Below, piece after piece: positions 25,929-32,346 of a stretch of 32,346 bases of DNA. The first letter of the stretch is position 1, and the number at the start of each line of letters is the position of its first letter. Location: assembly GCA_035363095.1 (NCBI GenBank), contig DAOSEK010000011.1:1-32346 (forward strand), read 5' to 3'. The notes under the pieces are model-generated. The model was not told where the DNA came from, made no database searches, and was given only the letters and a program-made list of their open reading frames with translations. This DNA is from DAOSEK01 sp035363095. Its GTDB lineage: Archaea; Nanobdellota; Nanobdellia; Woesearchaeales; UBA119. The position numbers and the translations under genes are program-made.

Positions 25929-26087
25929 ATGGATGATGACGATTACGAAGAATATGAAGGAACCGGCGGGGATGAGAGCATCTATGATGAGGATTCTAGA
26001 AAGGATTTGGTAGATGATGATGAGCTTTCACCTCAAGAAGAAGCTTTTATGGAAGGGTATGAGGAAGACTCTGAAAAAAAGGAATGA
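25929..26087 (+). CDS. 52-residue highly acidic protein, unrecognised
   Basis: I start it at ATG 25929, just after a GGTGAT ribosome binding site; an in-frame GTG at 25896 would add eleven residues but has no site. The product starts MDDDDYEEYEGTGGDESIYD and is very rich in Asp and Glu. It ends with the helix LSPQEEAFMEGYEEDSEKKE. It has no cysteines or membrane segment. Short acidic proteins with this type of ending (SPxEEAFMxGY) are common in small-genome archaea, by recollection rather than search. It could be a binding partner of a basic protein; the function is unknown. Confidence 0.75.
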   Translation: MDDDDYEEYEGTGGDESIYDEDSRKDLVDDDELSPQEEAFMEGYEEDSEKKE

Positions 26088-26235
26088 ATTTTTGTTTTTG
26101 TTTTAATTAAATAGTTTTCTGTTGAGAGTTTTTTTAATGGAAATTTAAAGGAGTACCTCCATCAAAGATTATTAATCTAAAGAGTATGTTATTAAAAACA
26201 TTCTAATAATAGTGATGTAATGGAAGTTTTTACAG

Positions 26236-26250
26236 TTATATTTATAAATT
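26236..26250 (+). promoter_or_regulatory. TATA box of the FKBP gene
   Basis: TTATATTTATAAATT lies about 50 bp before ATG 26295. Confidence 0.5.
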
Positions 26251-26294
26251 AAAGCTCTAATCCTGTTGATATAAATGTTATATGAGTGGTTAAT

Positions 26295-27032
26295 ATGAAG
26301 GTTAATAACGGAATGTTTTTGGAGATTGATTATACGGGCAAGATTAAAGATGGAATGGTTTTTGATACAACCATATTAGATGTTGCCAAGAACAATGAAC
26401 TATTTGAAAAGGATAAGTTATATAGACCAGTCAGGCTATGCGTTGGACGTGGTCATGTTATTAAAGGACTTGATGTTTCTTTAGAAGGAAAAGATATAGG
26501 AGAGGAATATTCTATTGAGATTAGCCCTGATGATGCTTTTGGAAAAAGGTCTGCCGGACTTATAAAGCTTGTTCCTTTGTCCCAGTTTAAAAAAAGCGAT
26601 ATAAATCCAAGTCCAGGTCTTAGTGTTCAAATAAATGATACTATAGGGGTTATAAAGAATGTGAGTGGAGGAAGGGTTTTAGTAGATTTTAACAATCCGT
26701 TATCCGGAAAGGATGTTATTTATGATGTTAAGGTTGTAAAAGAGATTGAAAAAACACAAGAAAAGATTGAATGTATCCTCCAAAACAGACTCGGACTTAA
26801 AACAGAAGGGATTGAATTTGATGATGGCAAAGCTAAGATTATTGTAAAGTACAATCTTCCCCCTCAGGTTATTGAGCTGGTTTCAAAGGAGATTAAGGAA
26901 TGCATAAACGATGTAAAAGAGATTTTATTTGAAGAGAAAAAAGAGGATAAACCGAAATCAGAGGACCCTGAAATTAAGCAATCCCCCTCTCCTGAAGATA
27001 AAAGTGATAAAGAACCCAAACAAGCGCCATAA
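26295..27032 (+). CDS. FKBP-type peptidyl-prolyl isomerase, long archaeal form
   Basis: Cytosolic prolyl isomerase and chaperone of the SlyD-like archaeal FKBP group. The 245-residue product starts at ATG 26295; an in-frame GTG at 26286 is less likely. It has LEIDYTGKIKDGMVFDTTI, the active-site VGRGHVIKGLDVSLEGKDIG and SPDDAFGKRSAGLIKLVPLS. The inserted-flap (IF) domain region follows (FKKSDINPSPGLSVQINDTI). The C-terminal alpha/beta domain has DGKAKIIVKYNLPPQVIELV, and the end is a charged tail rich in Glu, Lys, Ser and Pro. It converges on the Spt5 gene, 79 bp away. Confidence 0.93.
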   Translation: MKVNNGMFLEIDYTGKIKDGMVFDTTILDVAKNNELFEKDKLYRPVRLCVGRGHVIKGLDVSLEGKDIGEEYSIEISPDDAFGKRSAGLIKLVPLSQFKKSDINPSPGLSVQINDTIGVIKNVSGGRVLVDFNNPLSGKDVIYDVKVVKEIEKTQEKIECILQNRLGLKTEGIEFDDGKAKIIVKYNLPPQVIELVSKEIKECINDVKEILFEEKKEDKPKSEDPEIKQSPSPEDKSDKEPKQAP

Positions 27033-27111
27033 TAATAAGAATTTTTAACTAAAAATTTAATTAAGAAAAATAGAAATAGATTTTTTAATTGAAGTTTTTG
27101 ATTTTAATAGT

Positions 27112-27603
27112 TTAGATTAAATCTGATTCTTCATCATCTTCATTATCCCTTCTAATTACCTTTACATCATCAATCTTTAGTGTTATTGGGATTGGGACTG
27201 CGGCGTTTAAAAGCTCAACTACAAGCTCATCTTTTGAAGGGTCAATCCTTGTAACTTTAGCATTCTCTCTTTTGAAGGGACCACCAATAATCTCGACAAT
27301 ATCGTTTTTTACTATATTTACTGTCTTTTTTCTAGTGATTTCAATTAGGTGCTCAATCTCTTTGTAATCTATTGAAGATTTAAGTATTCCTCTTGCATAA
27401 GGCACACCCTGAATTGCTCCTTCTACGCTTTGTCTATCCTTTGCTTCGATGATAATATATCCTTTCATCCCATGAGGATGCACAATAGAATATACCTCAA
27501 AGCCCTTTTTAATAGCGTTACTTGAAACAAAATCAAGCACTTGATCTTCTCGATTTGCTGTGGCCTTTACAATAAAAAACTGCGTTTTAGACTCTTGATC
27601 CAT
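27112..27603 (-). CDS. spt5: Transcription elongation factor Spt5 (archaeal NusG)
   Basis: Binds RNA polymerase with Spt4 and increases processivity. I use ATG 27603, six bases after a GGTG ribosome binding site; an upstream TTG at 27621 is unlikely. The 163-residue product has an NGN domain (FFIVKATANREDQVLDFVSS to VPYARGILKSS) with GMKGYIIIEAKD. A KOW domain follows (VKNDIVEIIGGPFKRENAKV). A short acidic tail ends it. It follows SecE in the same transcription unit, the usual archaeal order, but ribosomal protein L11, commonly next, is not here. Confidence 0.96.
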   Translation of the reverse strand: MDQESKTQFFIVKATANREDQVLDFVSSNAIKKGFEVYSIVHPHGMKGYIIIEAKDRQSVEGAIQGVPYARGILKSSIDYKEIEHLIEITRKKTVNIVKNDIVEIIGGPFKRENAKVTRIDPSKDELVVELLNAAVPIPITLKIDDVKVIRRDNEDDEESDLI

Positions 27604-27613
27604 TAAAAACACC

Positions 27614-27781
27614 TTATCCAAACAAATAATATTTAACCATACTTATTAAAAATCCTAGTGCACCTATAGCCAATATTCCAAGACCTGTAATCTTTAAGAT
27701 ATTTTTATATTCTTCATTTGAAGGTCTTCTTGTAAGTCTTAAAGCGACTTTACATTGGTAAATGAATTCTTTTAGTGCCAT
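27614..27781 (-). CDS. secE: Preprotein translocase subunit SecE (Sec61 gamma)
   Basis: Clamp subunit of the SecYEG protein channel. The 55-residue product from ATG 27781 has an amphipathic N-terminal helix (ALKEFIYQCKVALRLTRRPS) and the family motif RPSNEEY. One membrane helix follows (residues about 28-52, ITGLGILAIGALGFLISMVK). An upstream in-frame TTG would add eight residues but lies in the promoter. The gene lies between ftsZ and spt5, the conserved archaeal arrangement. Confidence 0.95.
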   Translation of the reverse strand: MALKEFIYQCKVALRLTRRPSNEEYKNILKITGLGILAIGALGFLISMVKYYLFG

Positions 27782-27805
27782 TTTAATAATAGAAAAAAAT
27801 AACAA

Positions 27806-27813
27806 TTTATAAA
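27806..27813 (-). promoter_or_regulatory. TATA box of secE-spt5
   Basis: TTTATAAA is centred 29 bp before ATG 27781, so transcription should start at or very near the ATG. The mRNA is probably leaderless, which also rules out the upstream TTG start. Confidence 0.65.
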
Positions 27814-27823
27814 CTTAATCCTT

Positions 27824-28936
27824 TTAATCTACAAATTCTATGCCTAAGTCTGATTCCATCTCAGATTTTGCTTTTGGAGTAAACTTTGAACCTAAAATTT
27901 GAGAGGATTTTACTCCTGTAACGATTACCATTACTCTTAGAGTCTTTTCAAAGTCTTCATAGATTTGAGCTCCCCATATCACTTTAGCTTCAGGGTCAAG
28001 TTTTTCTTGGACCATCTCCATCACTCTTTTTGATTCTGATAGTGTTAGATCTGATCCCCCAGAGATATTAATTAGCGCTGCAGTTGCACCAGATATATCA
28101 ACATCCAGCAAGGGATTCATTATTGCCTTTTCTACAGCCTCATTTGCCCTGTTTTCACTATCTGATTCACCAACTCCAATCAGTGCTACCCCTCCGTCTC
28201 TCATAATTGCCCTGATATCTGCAAAGTCAAGATTTACAAGTCCTGCCCTTGTGACAAGCTCCGCAATTCCTTTTACTGAGTTTGTAAGAATCTCATCGGC
28301 AACTTTAAAAGCAGTGTTAATTGGTAAATCAGGAACAAGCTCTAATAGCTTATCATTTGGGATTACTATTAGTGTATCTACTGACTTTCTAAGCCTTTCA
28401 AGACCATATGTGGCATTTTCGTACCTTGCTTGTCCTTCCATTGCAAATGGCACTGTTACAATTGCGATTGTAAGTGCCTCTTGTTTTTTTGCAAGCTCTG
28501 CTACAACGGGAGCAGAACCTGTTCCTGTTCCTCCTCCAAGACCACAGGTGATAAATACCATATCTGCCCCTTTTAAGGATTCTTTTATCTCATTCTCACT
28601 CTCTCTTGCAGCCTCTTCACCGACCTTTGGCTTTGAACCAGCACCAAGACCTTTTGTTAATTCTCTACCAATAAGTATTTTTTTATCGCAATTAGTATAT
28701 AGCAAATCTTGAGCGTCTGTGTTTATTGCCACAGTCATCACTCCTTTTATTCCCACTTGGTTAATTCTTGAAAGAGTATTATTCCCACCACCACCACATC
28801 CAATAACTCTTATACTTGCCTTTTGAGAATCTACAAGCTTTTCAAGCTCTTTATCAATCTCGCTGTGTCCCATCTCTCTTTTGATTAGATTGGAATTTGA
28901 GACATTAGCCTTTACACCCTGAATTATACTATCCAT
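27824..28936 (-). CDS. ftsZ: Cell division GTPase FtsZ
   Basis: Tubulin-like GTPase that forms the division ring. I use ATG 28936, preceded by the strong ribosome binding site GGGAGGGAAT. An upstream frame to 29074 contains no conserved sequence and crosses the promoter. The 370-residue product has VIGCGGGGNN (residues 44-53), the tubulin signature GGGTGTGS (134-141), TVPFAMEGQAR, and the T7 loop NLDFADIRAIM (235-245). It ends with a short tail and a conserved-looking terminal peptide LGIEFVD, the likely site for SepF-type membrane anchors. The N-terminal 40 residues are a charged helix typical of archaeal FtsZ1. Confidence 0.97.
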   Translation of the reverse strand: MDSIIQGVKANVSNSNLIKREMGHSEIDKELEKLVDSQKASIRVIGCGGGGNNTLSRINQVGIKGVMTVAINTDAQDLLYTNCDKKILIGRELTKGLGAGSKPKVGEEAARESENEIKESLKGADMVFITCGLGGGTGTGSAPVVAELAKKQEALTIAIVTVPFAMEGQARYENATYGLERLRKSVDTLIVIPNDKLLELVPDLPINTAFKVADEILTNSVKGIAELVTRAGLVNLDFADIRAIMRDGGVALIGVGESDSENRANEAVEKAIMNPLLDVDISGATAALINISGGSDLTLSESKRVMEMVQEKLDPEAKVIWGAQIYEDFEKTLRVMVIVTGVKSSQILGSKFTPKAKSEMESDLGIEFVD

Positions 28937-28977
28937 TTTATATTCCCTCCCATACAATAGCAACCTTGTTTGTGCTG

Positions 28978-28990
28978 TTATATTTAAATT
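28978..28990 (-). promoter_or_regulatory. TATA box of ftsZ
   Basis: AATTTAAATATAA on the minus strand lies about 48 bp before ATG 28936, giving a leader long enough for the GGGAGGGAAT ribosome binding site. Confidence 0.55.
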
Positions 28991-29230
28991 TTTGTTTTTC
29001 GAAGTGTTTTTCAAAGAATTATGTGCGTTTGCAAAATAGATTTCAGAAAAGTAAATCGTTTTTTTAAAAAGCATTTATTTTTTGTTTGGCAATCTCTAAA
29101 TATGCATTTAGTGAATATCTGGTAAAATTAGGGTTTTAATTAAAGTTTTTAATTGGTTGTAATTACATGTTTTAATTACATAAATGAGAGATTATTTTTT
29201 AAAATATTTTTCATAAGAAATATTTTATTG

Positions 29231-29313
29231 ATTTGTTTGCTTATTTGTTTGCTTATTTGTTTGTTTATTGCTTATTTGTTTCCTTGCTTATTGCTTATTT
29301 GTTTGCTTGTTTC
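29231..29313 (-). repeat. 12-bp tandem repeat array overlapping a gene end
   Basis: ATTTGTTTGCTT is repeated exactly at 29231 and 29243 and with variants up to 29313. The methyltransferase stop codon (29272-29274) lies inside the array, so the protein tail (SKQISNKQGNK) is repeat-derived. Confidence 0.75.
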
Positions 29314-29859
29314 ACCTATTGGGTTTTTGGGTTTTTTATACTTGGGTTTTTTACACAAAAATAGTGTATCTACATTGATTTTATACTCTTTATAATCTTT
29401 GAAATTTTTAGAGATTGCATTTTTTAAAACCTTAAGTTTTTTGGATCTTGAAAGTATTGAGATTGCAACTATCCTTTTAGAAACTCTTTTCATTTCTTTT
29501 ACTGCTTTATGTATGCTTGAGAAATTTTGAGCTGATGTTACACTGATTACAATATCAAATTCCTGGTTTTTTAGTGGCAACTCCTCAGCATTAGCAAGCA
29601 ATGTTTTATAAGGGTTTAATTTTAGCATTGCTTTGCTTTTATCAATCCCAACAATAGTTTGGTCTTTACCAAAAACAGACATCGATATGCCCGTTCCACA
29701 TCCCACATCAAGAATTTTATCTGTTGGTTTTGGCTTTATTAGCCATTTGATAAATTCTGCCTTCTCAAGCTGTTCAGTTTTTCTAAGACTTTGGTAAATA
29801 AGAGAACTGTCATTGTATTTATCCATTTTCGTATAAATTTCATTGTATAAAATCATCAT
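29272..29859 (-). CDS. Class I SAM-dependent methyltransferase
   Basis: 195 residues from ATG 29859, which overlaps the upstream stop as ATGA; an alternative ATG lies at 29868. Motif I is ILDVGCGTGISMSVFG, with VGIDKSKAML as the acidic ribose-binding strand. Later motifs are LLANAEELPLKNQEFDIVIS and VKEMKRVSKRIVAISI. This is the Methyltransf_11 pattern. The substrate is not predictable. The C-terminal tail comes from a 12-bp DNA repeat. It is coupled to two pilin-like genes, so modification of an envelope component or a merely polycistronic passenger are both possible. Confidence 0.85.
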   Translation of the reverse strand: MMILYNEIYTKMDKYNDSSLIYQSLRKTEQLEKAEFIKWLIKPKPTDKILDVGCGTGISMSVFGKDQTIVGIDKSKAMLKLNPYKTLLANAEELPLKNQEFDIVISVTSAQNFSSIHKAVKEMKRVSKRIVAISILSRSKKLKVLKNAISKNFKDYKEYKINVDTLFLCKKPKYKKPKNPIGETSKQISNKQGNK

Positions 29860-31001
29860 TGAATACATTCAGTAAGGTTATATAACCCTACTCGGGTATC
29901 ATCTAATTTTATGTATTCAAAAGAACCTTGAAGACAGTTTAATAAGGGGTATTCAAGATCACTATCGTAAGTATTTGGAGGATCACTACCATCTTTGCAA
30001 TTCCCACCAAAAAAGCAGTAGTCAACATAGGTCATTTTTTTATCTGCACCATCAGGAGTAGTAGGATTTTCATGAAAATGTGTTATATCAGCCATATCAA
30101 TCCCTCCCCAATCCTTTTTGGGATTAAGTATTGATTCAATACCACAACAATTTGGATTTGTAGGTTGAGACAAATCGCCTTTCATTCTATCAAGAAATGA
30201 TGGTGCAAATTCGTATTTCATATAAGCGGACCTGTTTACATGATCCTCAAAACAGGTATAATTCCAAGATTTATTTGAAGAACAATCAATTTGTATTGGG
30301 GTATATATTTTTAAAAGATATACAATCTCAGTAGATTTAGTACCGTTAATAAATCTTACTACATCTAGTGTTGAGTGGTTGAAATAATTATGATATTTAT
30401 TATCGGTTTTATTTGCATAAGTTGGGTCTTCAAGTCCAATTATTGGAACGATTACTGAGAAATTAAGTGTTTGATTCCATTTCGCAAAACGTGTTCTTAG
30501 AGAAACCCAAAGGGTTGAATTTATTCCTACTCCAAATGCACCGGTATTATCGTTTTGAAAAATCTTTATATCTGCATCGTCATAATCCTTTCCAAATTCT
30601 AATTTATATCCTGAAGGAAAATAATCAGATACATATTTTTCTAGTTTCTCTAAAACAGATGTTACGTTTAAATCATTTGAAAAGTGCTCGTTTATTCCTT
30701 CCCTTGTTTTGTTCCAGTAGAGTCCTTTGAAGTAATTTTCAAACTCATTTCCTGATGGAAGGTATTTGTACTCTCTTGAGATGTTGTTAAGGGCATTGTA
30801 CGCACTTTCAGCGAGTATTGATGGGATTATTTCATATTTTAGGGATTGATAAAAATCATGGCTTGATTCCAAAGAAAATTTTTCAACAGATTTATAATCA
30901 ATAACTGCTCTATGTGTTGGTGGTGAGGCCATCAATACGAAAAAACCTACTAATAAAGCAGATATTACTGTGAAGAAAAATCCTTTTTTATTTTTTTTCA
31001 T
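29856..31001 (-). CDS. Pilin-like secreted protein with N-terminal membrane helix, sequon-rich
   Basis: 381 residues from ATG 31001, which overlaps the upstream stop as ATGA; a TTG at 31007 is less likely. It begins MKKNKKGFFFTVISALLVGF. A basic stretch, a Gly and then one hydrophobic helix resemble a type IV prepilin (class III) signal, though the usual Glu at position +5 is absent. The remainder is extracytoplasmic, with thirteen N-x-S/T sequons (for example NVT, NST, NHS, NGT, NYT) and eight Cys concentrated in the C-terminal half. It is likely a glycosylated surface protein or pilus component for the TadA/TadC machine. That link is inference; no family name is recognised. Confidence 0.7.
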   Translation of the reverse strand: MKKNKKGFFFTVISALLVGFFVLMASPPTHRAVIDYKSVEKFSLESSHDFYQSLKYEIIPSILAESAYNALNNISREYKYLPSGNEFENYFKGLYWNKTREGINEHFSNDLNVTSVLEKLEKYVSDYFPSGYKLEFGKDYDDADIKIFQNDNTGAFGVGINSTLWVSLRTRFAKWNQTLNFSVIVPIIGLEDPTYANKTDNKYHNYFNHSTLDVVRFINGTKSTEIVYLLKIYTPIQIDCSSNKSWNYTCFEDHVNRSAYMKYEFAPSFLDRMKGDLSQPTNPNCCGIESILNPKKDWGGIDMADITHFHENPTTPDGADKKMTYVDYCFFGGNCKDGSDPPNTYDSDLEYPLLNCLQGSFEYIKLDDTRVGLYNLTECIQ

Positions 31002-31558
31002 TTCCAAACCTGCACCTCAAATACACATGGTCCATAGTGCTTATTCCCCTCAGAAGCAGAAACCACCCATCTAATTGGAGCAATCTCTGAGTAAACTGTT
31101 GATGAATCTGATGTGTTAAACAAAACCAAAGGGGCGTTTATAAAGGGCTCTGCACAACTAAGTATTGAAAAGTTGCCTGCATTTGCTCCTACAAATTGGT
31201 TTTTAAAGATTGTCTCTAAAACAGCTTTTGAAAATTTTGAGGCGTTACCTTTTATTTCATCATTTATTAGTTCTTTTGCGTATAATATCAAGATTTGCTG
31301 ATCAATTCGATTATTTAGATTACACATTAACAAATCATCATAAAAACAATAATTAACATAATCCCCAATTTTTGAACCTCTAACATCTATTGAATCTAGT
31401 TTGTTATTAAAATAACTTCTAATTTCATCTGCAAACTCAAACTCTCTATAGTTTATCTGCGTAGGAGGCACAGTTAGATATAACATAAGTCCAATGAATA
31501 ATACAGTAAAACCTATTATAGCATCCATTGTGAAAAAATATCCTTTTTTCGAACTCAC
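30998..31558 (-). CDS. Pilin-like protein, smaller partner
   Basis: 186 residues starting at GTG 31558, about 10 bases after a GAGGTGGC ribosome binding site. It begins MSSKKGYFFTMDAIIGFTVL. The KKG followed by aromatic residues and a hydrophobic helix is the same head as in the next gene, so both probably use the same processing and export route. The outer part has four Cys and three sequons (NAS, NFS, NTS) and ends FEVQVWK. Its TGA overlaps the next ATG. Two paralogous heads with different outer domains suggest major and minor pilin-like subunits. Confidence 0.7.
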   Translation of the reverse strand: MSSKKGYFFTMDAIIGFTVLFIGLMLYLTVPPTQINYREFEFADEIRSYFNNKLDSIDVRGSKIGDYVNYCFYDDLLMCNLNNRIDQQILILYAKELINDEIKGNASKFSKAVLETIFKNQFVGANAGNFSILSCAEPFINAPLVLFNTSDSSTVYSEIAPIRWVVSASEGNKHYGPCVFEVQVWK

Positions 31559-31780
31559 CTAAAAGCCACCTCTTTAATTAACAAACCAAACCCTTTGCAA
31601 ATGTATTAATAATCTGAAATCTATTATTCACACACTTTTTTTTAAAACTCAAAAAATAAATGATTTGTTTTTGTTTTGTTATACATAAAAAAAATAATTA
31701 TCTAGTGAAGACCACACAGGACACAAATATTTTGTGAAATCAGTTAGTGAAGTAATCTATTAGTTTAAATGGAGTATAAA
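31559..31780. other. AT-rich spacer before the last repeat loci
   Basis: Upstream region of the pilin-like operon, with a GAGGTGGC ribosome binding site at its left edge. I see no further gene, and from 31781 to the window end only repeat modules and AT-rich spacer. Confidence 0.5.
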
Positions 31781-32040
31781 AATCAACAACTTCACCCTAA
31801 ATGGCGAGGAATGTTGGTAATATAAAAGCATGCGTTACGTTCAGCGAGGTTTTTGATTACAAAAAAGCGTACCAAGTCCTCTTGTTAAAACATGAGTTAT
31901 GCTTTTCTATTAATGAAAAACCTTCTGCATAAATACCTTGGGTATCTTGCATATAGTCAAGGTTAATCCTTTAGTAAATCCTTATCTTCTTACTTTAGGT
32001 CAAAAGACCAAAGTATGTAAAGTGAAGGATTCATGAAATC
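31781..32040 (+). repeat. Dispersed hairpin repeat locus 6 (A-D followed by inverted C-B)
   Basis: A (31781-31858) and D (31859 to about 31911) run forward as at 17335. An inverted module C (from AATGAAAAACCTT) and an intact inverted B follow, with TTTAGGTCAAAAGACCAAAG and GAAGGATTCATGAAATC. It is more diverged than the other copies. It lies in the gene-free end of the window upstream of the pilin-like operon. Confidence 0.8.
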
Positions 32041-32154
32041 AGTGATATATTATTTTTTGTAATAGGCAATATTTAAATTTTGGCATTATTTAAGGGGTTT
32101 TTTAGATAAAATGTAGATTTAATAGGTTTGAAAAAAAGTTTTAAAAGAAAATGT

Positions 32155-32346
32155 AATGAAAAACCTTTGAATAAATGCTCTAGGTATTTTTAGGATAATC
32201 GAGGTTAATAGTTGAGTGAATCCGTCTATTCAAACTTTTGGCTTGAAAAATCAACAACCTCGGTATAAGTGCCGAGGTATTTCTTGGGTAGTCGAGGTTA
32301 ATCCTTGCATGAATCAGTCTATTCTCACTTTGGCTTGAAAAATCAA
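32155..32346 (-). repeat. Dispersed hairpin repeat locus 7 (two tandem inverted C-half-B units, continuing past the window)
   Basis: An inverted C plus half of B (32155-32247) ends at TTTTGGCTTGAAA. A second inverted C-half-B unit follows, beginning AATCAACAACCTCGGTATAA (32245 on), that is, a module A-like start joined to a module C-like hairpin. It also ends TTTGGCTTGAAA, and the window stops in AATCAA, the start of another A-type unit. Confidence 0.8.

Noticed and set aside
28251..28712. Plus-strand frame opposite ftsZ
   Set aside because: It is antisense to the most conserved part of FtsZ and has no independent evidence.
27824..29074. FtsZ starting at 29074
   Set aside because: The extra 46 residues are not conserved-looking, and the region contains the TATA box and the GGGAGGGAAT site for ATG 28936.
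1592..32346. CRISPR or tRNA-like interpretation of the dispersed hairpin repeats
   Set aside because: Copies are far apart and of modular, variable order. They lack spacers, and no acceptor stem or T loop can be drawn.

Overview
The window is strongly AT-rich archaeal DNA from a small-genome lineage. Archaeal markers are a group II chaperonin, ribosomal protein L21e, RNA polymerase subunit Rpo4, archaeal Spt5 and SecE, Bud32, Taw3, a HerA-like ATPase and an archaeal TadA/TadC secretion system. Ribosome binding sites read GGTGAT or GGAGG, matching the archaeal anti-SD, and TATA boxes often lie 25-40 bp before starts. The many small orphan proteins, zinc-ribbon micro-proteins and pilin-like proteins suggest a DPANN archaeon (Woesearchaeota/Pacearchaeota-like). 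That placement is inference. Two runs of 100 N are assembly gaps, and both abut tandem repeats.

Layout. 0-6.2 kb (minus strand): an orphan 454-residue protein, then hisS and a chaperonin gene read through an assembly gap. Both of the latter carry long disordered N-terminal extensions. 6.8-12.6 kb (minus): a secretion/pilus cluster with a winged-helix coiled-coil protein, a TadA-type ATPase and two TadC-type membrane proteins. 13.3-14.7 kb (plus): Taw3 and Bud32, both linked to modification at tRNA position 37. 15.2-17.3 kb: a 44-residue membrane protein on the minus strand, then L21e-Rpo4-DUF655 on the plus strand. 17.5-20.2 kb (plus): an SMR/EamA-like protein, prolyl-tRNA synthetase and a TIM-barrel-like protein. 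tRNA-Gly follows on the minus strand. 20.4-21.5 kb (minus): an MNT-HEPN toxin-antitoxin-type pair whose HEPN gene is interrupted by an in-frame TGA. 21.8-26.1 kb: small orphan proteins, a DUF5679 zinc ribbon and a HerA/VirB4-like ATPase. 26.3-29 kb: FKBP (plus) facing Spt5-SecE-FtsZ (minus). 29.3-31.6 kb (minus): a translationally coupled operon of two pilin-like, sequon-rich proteins and a methyltransferase.

The most unusual signal is a dispersed, non-coding, modular hairpin repeat family. It fills five gene-free gaps (1.6-1.95, 6.4-6.8, 14.8-15.06, 17.3-17.5 and 31.8-32.35 kb). It has at least four modules (called A, B, C and D here), occurring in both orientations and nested in one another. 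Each of modules A and C has a CCTCG arm that can pair with either of two CGAGG arms. No transposase or other protein for it lies in the window. It looks like a transposase-less mobile element family (MITE/PATE-like, possibly IS200/IS605-derived) or a structured RNA family.
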